Positions 1 through 5,254 of a DNA stretch of 5,254 nt are shown piece by piece. The notes beneath the pieces were generated by a model. It made no database searches. It was not told where the DNA came from and saw only the letters and a list, made by a program, of their open reading frames with translations. The position numbers were made by a program, and so were the translations under genes. The DNA is taken from positions 1 to 5,254 of the forward strand of contig JAZNKR010000149.1 in the NCBI GenBank assembly GCA_045578665.1, read 5' to 3'. The stretch comes from HGM04593 sp045578665 (lineage in GTDB: Bacteria; Bacteroidota; Bacteroidia; Bacteroidales; Bacteroidaceae). Position 1 is the stretch's first letter. Each line of letters begins with the position of its first letter.

Positions 1-106
1 AAAGGTAGGTAAAGAAATTCTAAACAAGAAAATAAAAGTACCATCGAAAAAGATAGATATAATATTGAACAATGTAAAGTACGAACTAAAAAGGATAAGT
101 AACTAA
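1..106 (+). CDS. 3' end of an unidentified upstream gene (partial)
   Basis: The frame beginning at base 2 is open from the left edge to a TAA at 104-106, giving 34 residues that end in NNVKYELKRISN. The other two forward frames stop within the first 12 bases. The fragment is lysine- and isoleucine-rich, and its DNA is only about 25% G+C, much lower than the large genes downstream and similar to the second part of the neighbouring lipoprotein gene. The start and any domains lie outside the window, so no function can be proposed. An open frame of this length in AT-rich DNA is modest evidence. The call rests mainly on the in-frame stop being followed by a short intergenic stretch and then a clear same-strand gene. 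Confidence 0.5.
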   Translation, partial: KVGKEILNKKIKVPSKKIDIILNNVKYELKRISN

Positions 107-153
107 TAATACTTTTATTTATTTTATTACAAACAACTTGAAATTTTTACAAA

Positions 154-912
154 ATGAAAAGAAAAACTATTCTTTCAGCACTCTTCAGTGCATTTGTAGC
201 ATGCTTCTTTGTAGCATGCAGTAACGAGAGCGATGCCCTTGACATCAATGCCGGTACTCGCTCAGCAACATCATCTTCGTATATGACCCGCGAAGAGGTA
301 CAGACCCGTTTGGATGAGATTGGGGAGAAGTATGGGACACGAGTAATAATGGACGAGAAAGTAAATATAGATTTAGTTTCTGAGGATATATTTACGAAAT
401 TAGAGGAACATATATCTTCTAAGGAACTTTTGGGTGATAACGTTAACACAAAAGCTCATATTGTAAATGAAATATCAAATGATTCTTTGTTAATGAATGA
501 TTCTTCCATTGATGATATAATGCTTATGGCTGCACCACCGTCGGGAGAAACATATAGTGGTAGTTTTACTCATTTTATGAATATTACATGTGGAGCGGAA
601 TATAATTCACCTACAACAATAAAAATTAATTGGAATACAAATTCACTAGGTGTTTCGGCTTCATTATCATTAAATGCCAGTATAACAACAGGACATGGTA
701 GTGGAGTAAATATAACTTTTAGCCAAGAAGGAGGAACTCCTGATAACCCATCCTTTAAATATAGCGGTTATGTTTTATGTTATGCATATGTATTAGAACC
801 ATCTTTCAGGTATATTTACGATGATAATCAAATAGTAGATTCTGTTAATAATGTATCAATAAGATATATGGGAGAGAGGCATCCATTTAGTGGATTTTAC
901 CCTGTAAATTAA
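154..912 (+). CDS. Exported lipoprotein with AT-rich, beta-rich C-terminal part, family not recognised
   Basis: A 252-residue protein with a typical lipoprotein signal: a basic N-terminus (MKRK), a hydrophobic stretch, and a lipobox ending FVAC with C22 as the likely lipidated cysteine. A second FVAC motif ends at C17. The residues after C22 (SNESD) are partly acidic, which in Bacteroidetes can go with export to the cell surface; here that is only a possibility. Residues 43-62 look like an amphipathic helix (TREEVQTRLDEIGEKYG). Residues about 130-252 are rich in Ser, Thr, Asn, Tyr and Gly in alternating patterns typical of beta-sheet, with two further cysteines, C146 and C209. The start is chosen because the next Met (residue 44) would remove the signal; the leader is A/T-rich without a Shine-Dalgarno motif. 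G+C is about 48% over 181-360 and about 31% over 361-900, a sharp break near codon 69. The next gene starts 8 bases after the stop. I do not recognise the family. Confidence 0.88.
   Translation: MKRKTILSALFSAFVACFFVACSNESDALDINAGTRSATSSSYMTREEVQTRLDEIGEKYGTRVIMDEKVNIDLVSEDIFTKLEEHISSKELLGDNVNTKAHIVNEISNDSLLMNDSSIDDIMLMAAPPSGETYSGSFTHFMNITCGAEYNSPTTIKINWNTNSLGVSASLSLNASITTGHGSGVNITFSQEGGTPDNPSFKYSGYVLCYAYVLEPSFRYIYDDNQIVDSVNNVSIRYMGERHPFSGFYPVN
193..219 (+). repeat. Short direct repeat duplicating the lipobox
   Basis: The 12-mer TTTGTAGCATGC occurs at 193-204 and again at 208-219, a period of 15 bases (5 codons), so the reading frame is kept. Each copy encodes Phe-Val-Ala-Cys, giving two candidate lipidation sites, C17 and C22. 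It could arise from slippage or a small in-frame duplication. C22 is preferred because it leaves a signal peptide of more usual length. Confidence 0.8.
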
Positions 913-920
913 TATCCCCA

Positions 921-2284
921 ATGCTACGCAAAATTACTTATACAACCCTGCTATTGTTAGTTGCTCTTTTCGTCCATGCGGACGAAAAGAGTCTCGACAC
1001 GCTTGTGCTCAAAAGTATAATTGCGAGCCGCGCATTGCCTCAGGAACGCGTCTATCTGCATTTCGACAACAGCGGATATTATTTGGGCGAGACAATGTGG
1101 TTCAAGGCATACTGTGTGGGTGGCAATGGCACGACTCATGCCACCCCGAAGAGTAAGGTGCTGTATATAGAACTTTGCGCCCCCGAAGGCTACGTGATAG
1201 AGACAAAAAAGTTCAAACTCGATGAAAAAGGCTGCTGCCACGGCGAATTTGATTTGAAGCCTTCGCTACTCTCCGGCTACTACGAAGTGCGTGCCTACAC
1301 CCGCTACATGCTCAACTGGGGCGATGATGCAGTGTTCAGTCGCGTGTTCCCCGTCTACGATAAAGTTAACGGCGACAACTACGATTTTCGCAACATCCTC
1401 GACCGCAAGCGCGGATTCCTCTATCGTGGCAAGTGGGTGACTCAAGAGAGCAAAGAACCCACACTCGCATTTTACCCTGAAGGCGGGCACCTTGTCGCAG
1501 GCATTGAAACAAAGGTAGCTTTTGAACTGCGCGACAAGAGCGGCAAGCCAATGAACGACACAATCACTATTTTGGCAGACAAAGAGCCATTGCTGACAAC
1601 AGTAGCCACCCACAATGGCAAAGGATATTTTATGCTTACTCCGCAAGCGGATGCAAAATACCGTGCAGAGGTTATTTGCGAAAAGAAAAAACACAAATTT
1701 GAACTACCTGCAATAGAAAACGGCGGAGCAACCATCGCTGTAAAACATGACGGCGACAGCATACGGTTCGCAGTAACGAGCAATCTGCCCGCTCAAACAA
1801 CAGGATTTGTGATACTCAACCGCAATCAGGCATACATCTACAAAAAGAACATTACAGCGCTTGCTATGCACCGCGACAAACTGCGCGAGGGAGTGAACCG
1901 CTGTCTGCTGCTCACTGCCGACGGCACACCCTTGTGCGAACGAATGTTCTTTGTGAAGCACTCTGTTCCGCAGCAGGGCGACATTGTCCCCGTAAAGCTA
2001 AAGGCAGAAATCAACGGTCTAAAAGCAGAAGAAAAAACATTTTATAAACCCTACCGCAAACTAACAGTGAAAATCAGTAGCGAAGATGGCTCGCCGTTGC
2101 CAAAGGACGGCAGTTACTCGGTAGCTGTAACAGGCGAAGAGAACAGCATTCTCACCAGCTATTCAAGCAACATCTACACACAGATGTTGCTCGCTTCCGA
2201 GCTTAAAGGCTACATTCCCGACGCATCGCAATACTTCGCAGACGACAGCGAGAGTACCCGCAACAACCTCGACCTTCTAATGCT
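921..2284 (+). repeat. Long direct repeat, left copy (5' part of first MG2 gene)
   Basis: This segment aligns without any gap to 3891-5254 at a constant offset of 2970 bases; the alignment stops only because the window ends. A hand count gives about 127 differences in 1364 bases (about 91% identity). Exact blocks include 1072-1165, 1479-1573, 1655-1768 and 2079-2186. The most divergent parts are the signal-peptide region 921-1030 (about 65% identity) and 1239-1431 (about 83%). Confidence 0.93.
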
Positions 2285-3881
2285 CACCCACGGCTGGACA
2301 GCATACGACTGGAGCATGCTTGCGGGCACAGATAGTACATTCTCAATTAAGCACCCGATTGAGAAAGGCATTCAAGTGAAAGGCTACTTTATGAAAAAAG
2401 AGAAAGTAAAGAAGTTGGGAAAAATGGGCACTTTCAAAGTAACACCTTTGAAAGACGTAAATGTACGTTTCGATATCTGCTACGAGGATAGTGTAATTTC
2501 CAATTACGACTTTGTAACAGGCTACGAAGGAAAATTCACCCTCGAGATAGAGGATTTCTACGGCAAAAAGTATGCCTCGCTGACACCCGAACTTACAGGC
2601 AAACAGATACAGGATACACTCTTTAAATTCTCTTTAGACAAATACTTTTCGCCCAAATTCCGACTGTTCGACTATTGGCAACGCAACGCCGGTAGCAGCA
2701 TTGAACAGAAAAAAGCAACTGCCACAGCCACACTGCTCGATAAAACAAACGAACTTGAAGCTGTGGATGTAACCTCAAAGAAATATAAAGGTCGCGCCAC
2801 ATTGCCACCCAAAAGTGAGATACGCCTCGACTTTATGGACGAGTGGGAGTATGCACAGGATGTGAGCTATGTTTATACCCCACAAGATAATTGGATGATG
2901 AGTAAGGTGGGCGATCTAAACGACATATATGAAGATGGAGCAAACTTCCCCGATATTTCCAGAAAAACATTTTGCGAACAATACGTATTAACCTCCGGCA
3001 ATGCGTATGTGTCTGATTATTACGACACTGTTGCCGTGAGCACCACGGCTGACAAGTGGCGCGCTTACGGTTGGGAGGGACCACGCGTTAGCGCTTATGA
3101 GAATGTGCTTAGTGCATACGAAGTGTTGCAAAGCGCCTTTTGGCGCCACAACTACAATTGGGCATATTGGGTAAAGATGATTGTGCCGCAAGGAGAGTAC
3201 AGCAGCGAAAAAGTACCGTTAGAAGACAAAGAGTACATAAAAGGTAAAGACCCAATAAAAATGATGAACTTCAAAGAGATTGTTATACGCAGCGACGAAC
3301 CTACATTGCAGCAGTTCAATAACGAAAGATGGAACAGTCAGCGAATAGGCTACCTTAACAAGCGGGAATTCCGTTCATTCTATTTCGGCTTTTTGTTACG
3401 AAGTTCCATCACCCCGCAAGATGACAAAGAGATAGACGGTTACCCGGGGCATATTATTTTCCGCAACCAAATGGCAAGAAGAGTTCCGCACTTAAAGATG
3501 TACCTGCAATACAGCGATGAACAAATTTCTTTCAAGATGTACCCCAAGCACCCCAACTACGTTGCCTGCTTCATCCCCAACAAGGAAGAGGACAAGGTTA
3601 CGCAAGGAATAATCCCTGAACTTGCAGTAAAGACTACATGCCGCTATACCCGCGTGCAGGGCTACAGTGAAAGCAAGAAATTCTATTCGCCCAATTATTC
3701 AAGAAACAAGCCTGACGAAAATACAAAGGATTATCGCCGTACATTGCAGTGGATTCCCAATGCCGAAGTGGGAAACGATGGTTGCATCACCATTGAACTG
3801 CACAACAACAGCAAGGAGAGTGTCTTGTTGCCGCACGTTGCGGGAATGAATAAGAATAAGTTTTATATAATCTCAAAATAA
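921..3881 (+). CDS. Large secreted MG2 (macroglobulin)-domain protein, first tandem copy
   Basis: A 986-residue exported protein. The signal peptide spans residues 1-20, with cleavage probably after VHA (A20). Residues about 41-145 match the pattern of an alpha-2-macroglobulin MG2 domain: ERVYLHFDNSGYYLGET, then a strand ending in a d-x-x-G turn, then LSGYYEVRAYTRYM. Residues about 180-345 resemble the following beta-sandwich modules of the Bacteroidetes family (FYPEGGHLVAG; GKGYFMLTP; FELP). Residues about 378-465 carry the family segment with SYSVAVT, LLASELKGYI and LDLLMLTHGW. A carboxypeptidase-regulatory-like module may follow at about 480-560. ELEAVDVTSKK (611-621) recalls the start of a TonB plug, but I cannot see a complete plug. 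WRHNYNWAYW lies at 741-750, and a final beta module at about 915-975 (DYRRTLQWIP). No thioester motif and no internal membrane segment are visible, so it probably acts in the periplasm or at the outer membrane. The exact role is unknown. It starts 8 bases after the lipoprotein stop with no Shine-Dalgarno motif, suggesting translation within one operon. Confidence 0.9.
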   Translation: MLRKITYTTLLLLVALFVHADEKSLDTLVLKSIIASRALPQERVYLHFDNSGYYLGETMWFKAYCVGGNGTTHATPKSKVLYIELCAPEGYVIETKKFKLDEKGCCHGEFDLKPSLLSGYYEVRAYTRYMLNWGDDAVFSRVFPVYDKVNGDNYDFRNILDRKRGFLYRGKWVTQESKEPTLAFYPEGGHLVAGIETKVAFELRDKSGKPMNDTITILADKEPLLTTVATHNGKGYFMLTPQADAKYRAEVICEKKKHKFELPAIENGGATIAVKHDGDSIRFAVTSNLPAQTTGFVILNRNQAYIYKKNITALAMHRDKLREGVNRCLLLTADGTPLCERMFFVKHSVPQQGDIVPVKLKAEINGLKAEEKTFYKPYRKLTVKISSEDGSPLPKDGSYSVAVTGEENSILTSYSSNIYTQMLLASELKGYIPDASQYFADDSESTRNNLDLLMLTHGWTAYDWSMLAGTDSTFSIKHPIEKGIQVKGYFMKKEKVKKLGKMGTFKVTPLKDVNVRFDICYEDSVISNYDFVTGYEGKFTLEIEDFYGKKYASLTPELTGKQIQDTLFKFSLDKYFSPKFRLFDYWQRNAGSSIEQKKATATATLLDKTNELEAVDVTSKKYKGRATLPPKSEIRLDFMDEWEYAQDVSYVYTPQDNWMMSKVGDLNDIYEDGANFPDISRKTFCEQYVLTSGNAYVSDYYDTVAVSTTADKWRAYGWEGPRVSAYENVLSAYEVLQSAFWRHNYNWAYWVKMIVPQGEYSSEKVPLEDKEYIKGKDPIKMMNFKEIVIRSDEPTLQQFNNERWNSQRIGYLNKREFRSFYFGFLLRSSITPQDDKEIDGYPGHIIFRNQMARRVPHLKMYLQYSDEQISFKMYPKHPNYVACFIPNKEEDKVTQGIIPELAVKTTCRYTRVQGYSESKKFYSPNYSRNKPDENTKDYRRTLQWIPNAEVGNDGCITIELHNNSKESVLLPHVAGMNKNKFYIISK
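964..991. repeat. Perfect 12-bp inverted repeat with 4-base loop (hairpin) inside the signal-peptide codons
   Basis: Bases 964-975 (CTCTTTTCGTCC) are exactly complementary to 980-991 (GGACGAAAAGAG), leaving a 4-base loop ATGC. Half of the 12 pairs are G-C, and a G-U pair could extend the base of the stem. The hairpin lies about 43 bases after the start codon, across codons 15-24. There is no T-run after it, so it is not a classical intrinsic terminator. The equivalent bases of the second copy (3934-3961) differ at 7 of 12 left-arm and 3 of 12 right-arm positions and cannot pair. A role in setting mRNA stability or the expression ratio between the lipoprotein and the large protein is conjecture. 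Confidence 0.8.
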
Positions 3882-3890
3882 TTACCGTCC

Positions 3891-5254
3891 ATGCTACGCA
3901 AACTTCTACATACCGCACTATTGCTTCTCGTTGCCATCCTTGCCCACGCCGACGAAAAGGCTCTTGACACCCTTGTAATAAAAAGCCTCGTCGCCTCTCG
4001 CGCATTGCCACAGGAACGCGTCTATCTGCACTTCGACAACTGCGGATATTATTTGGGCGAGACAATGTGGTTCAAGGCATACTGTGTGGGTGGCAATGGC
4101 ACGACTCATGCCACCCCGAAGAGTAAGGTGCTGTACATAGAACTTTGCGCCCCCGAAGGCTACGTGATAGAGACAAAAAAGTTCAAACTCGATGAAAAAG
4201 GCTGCTGCAACGGAGAGTTTGAACTGAAGCCCTCGCTGTTGTCAGGCTATTATGAGGTGCGCGCCTACACACGCTATATGCTCAACTGGGGCGACGATGC
4301 AATCTTCAGCCGAGTATTTCCTGTGTACGACAAAGTGAACGGCGACAACTACGATTTTCGCAACCTTCTCGACCGCAAGCGAGGCTTTCTCTATCGTGGC
4401 GAGTGGGTGACTCAAGAGAGCAAAGAACCCACACTCGCATTTTACCCAGAAGGCGGGCACCTTGTCGCAGGCATTGAAACAAAGGTAGCTTTTGAACTGC
4501 GCGACAAGAGCGGCAAGCCAATGAACGACACAATCACTATTTTTGCTGATAAAGAGCCATTGCTGACAACCGTTGCCACCCACAATGGCAAAGGATATTT
4601 TATGCTTACTCCGAAGTCGGATATAAAATACCGTGCAGAGGTTATTTGCGAAAAGAAAAAACACAAATTTGAACTACCTGCAATAGAAAACGGCGGAGCA
4701 ACCATCGCTGTAAAACATGACGGCGACAGCATACGGTTTGCAGTAACGAGCAATCAGCCCGCTCAAACAACAGGATTTGTGATACTCAACCGCAATCAGG
4801 CTTACGTCTACAAAAAGAACATTACCACCCTTGCCATGCACCGCGACAAACTGCGCGAAGGCGTGAATCGCTGTCTGCTGCTCACTGCCGACGGCACGCC
4901 CTTGTGCGAACGAATGTTCTTCGTGAAGCACTCTGTTCCGCAACAGGGCGACCTTGTCCCCGTAAAATTAAAGGCAGAGATTAACGGAAATCCCGCGAAA
5001 GAAAAAACATTTTATAAACCCTACCGCAAGCTAACAGTGAAAATCAGCAGCGAAGATGGCTCGCCGTTGCCAAAGGACGGCAGTTACTCGGTAGCTGTAA
5101 CAGGCGAAGAGAACAGCATTCTCACCAGCTATTCAAGCAACATCTACACACAGATGCTGCTCGCTTCTGAGTTGAAAGGATACATTCCCGATGCATCGCA
5201 ATACTTTGCAAATAACAGCGAGAGTACCCGCAACAACCTCGACCTTCTAATGCT
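3891..5254 (+). CDS. Large secreted MG2-domain protein, second tandem copy (3' end outside window)
   Basis: An open frame from ATG at 3891 to the right edge, 454 codons plus two bases, with no stop. It is the paralogue of the gene just upstream: about 30 of 454 residues differ, 11 of them in the first 40. The signal peptide is MLRKLLHTALLLLVAILAHA, with cleavage expected after A20. The MG2 domain (about 41-145), the FYPEGGHLVAG module and the SYSVAVTGEEN segment are all retained. Changes in the mature part include S51C, H107N, K171E, L289Q, a linker change at 367-370 (LKAE to NPAK) and D441N/D442N. Differences are mostly synonymous and nothing disrupts the frame, so it looks functional as far as can be seen. 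The start is fixed by the shared ATGCTACGCAAA beginning of both copies and lies 9 bases after the upstream stop, without a Shine-Dalgarno motif. If full length is kept it should reach about 980-990 residues. Confidence 0.88.
   Translation, partial: MLRKLLHTALLLLVAILAHADEKALDTLVIKSLVASRALPQERVYLHFDNCGYYLGETMWFKAYCVGGNGTTHATPKSKVLYIELCAPEGYVIETKKFKLDEKGCCNGEFELKPSLLSGYYEVRAYTRYMLNWGDDAIFSRVFPVYDKVNGDNYDFRNLLDRKRGFLYRGEWVTQESKEPTLAFYPEGGHLVAGIETKVAFELRDKSGKPMNDTITIFADKEPLLTTVATHNGKGYFMLTPKSDIKYRAEVICEKKKHKFELPAIENGGATIAVKHDGDSIRFAVTSNQPAQTTGFVILNRNQAYVYKKNITTLAMHRDKLREGVNRCLLLTADGTPLCERMFFVKHSVPQQGDLVPVKLKAEINGNPAKEKTFYKPYRKLTVKISSEDGSPLPKDGSYSVAVTGEENSILTSYSSNIYTQMLLASELKGYIPDASQYFANNSESTRNNLDLLM
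3891..5254 (+). repeat. Long direct repeat, right copy (5' part of second MG2 gene)
   Basis: This is the partner of 921-2284 at a 2970-base offset, a unit equal to one complete gene plus its 9-base spacer. The repeat begins at the start codon: the preceding spacers (TATCCCCA before the first copy, TTACCGTCC before the second) are only loosely alike. The right boundary is not visible. Confidence 0.93.

Noticed and set aside
110..117. TACTTTTA, close to the Bacteroides -7 promoter element TAnnTTTG
   Set aside because: The last base does not match, and there is no TTTG at the expected distance upstream. In such AT-rich DNA the match is weak, so no promoter is called.
31..119. 10-base inverted repeat AATAAAAGTA (31-40) and TACTTTTATT (110-119)
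   Set aside because: The arms are almost only A and T, 69 bases apart, and partly inside the upstream reading frame. This is plausible by chance, and too loose for a terminator.
147..449. Minus-strand open frame of 100 codons across the start of the lipoprotein gene
   Set aside because: It is antisense to a convincing lipoprotein signal, and the protein has no recognisable features.
1266..1694. Minus-strand open frame of 142 codons, with a counterpart at 4242-4664
   Set aside because: It lies wholly inside the sense coding regions. Differences between the copies there are mostly synonymous in the sense frame, as expected for a shadow.
1472..1783. A 103-codon minus-strand open frame found again, almost unchanged, at 4442-4753
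   Set aside because: It is antisense to the conserved MG2 genes, and its repetition simply follows from the near-identity of the two sense copies. It has no start context or family resemblance of its own.
3133..3146. GCGCC-TTTT-GGCGC small hairpin
   Set aside because: It has only five pairs, in the middle of a coding region encoding QSAFWRH, a motif that itself looks conserved. There is no reason to give it a separate role.
3667..3849. Small plus-strand open frame of 60 codons
   Set aside because: It lies in the +1 frame inside the 986-residue gene, where the main frame has family-like sequence (DYRRTLQWIP).

Overview
The window looks like a chromosomal segment of a Bacteroidales bacterium (Bacteroides/Prevotella-like). 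The evidence is a lipoprotein followed by very large secreted macroglobulin-domain (MG2) proteins of a type common in Bacteroidetes, the absence of Shine-Dalgarno motifs before all three visible starts, an A/T-rich leader before the first start, and a gene base composition near half G+C with AT-rich islands. The genus cannot be fixed from the sequence.

Layout, all on the + strand: (1) positions 1-106 hold the AT-rich 3' end of an upstream gene; (2) 107-153 is a short AT-rich intergenic stretch; (3) 154-912 encodes a 252-residue lipoprotein whose first ~69 codons have the composition of the downstream genes and whose remainder is abruptly AT-rich; (4) 921-3881 encodes a 986-residue secreted MG2-domain protein; (5) 3891-5254 is the first 454 codons of a second, closely related MG2-domain protein that runs off the right edge. 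The last three genes are separated by only 8 and 9 bases and so probably form one operon.

The two large genes are tandem paralogues aligned at a constant 2970-base offset with no insertion or deletion over the whole 1364 bases available. By hand count they are about 91% identical in DNA and about 93% identical in protein. Identity is patchy: exact blocks of about 70-115 bases alternate with patches carrying many, mostly synonymous, differences. This pattern suggests ongoing gene conversion.

Together the genes suggest a cell-envelope system: a membrane-anchored lipoprotein with an apparently exchangeable C-terminal part, co-transcribed with two exported, multi-domain beta-rich proteins. What the system does cannot be read from sequence alone. 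The points most worth a second look are the composition break inside the lipoprotein gene, the patchwork between the tandem paralogues, and a perfect 12-base-pair hairpin inside the signal-peptide codons of the first large gene that the second copy lacks. No RNA gene, CRISPR array, insertion sequence or convincing terminator was seen.
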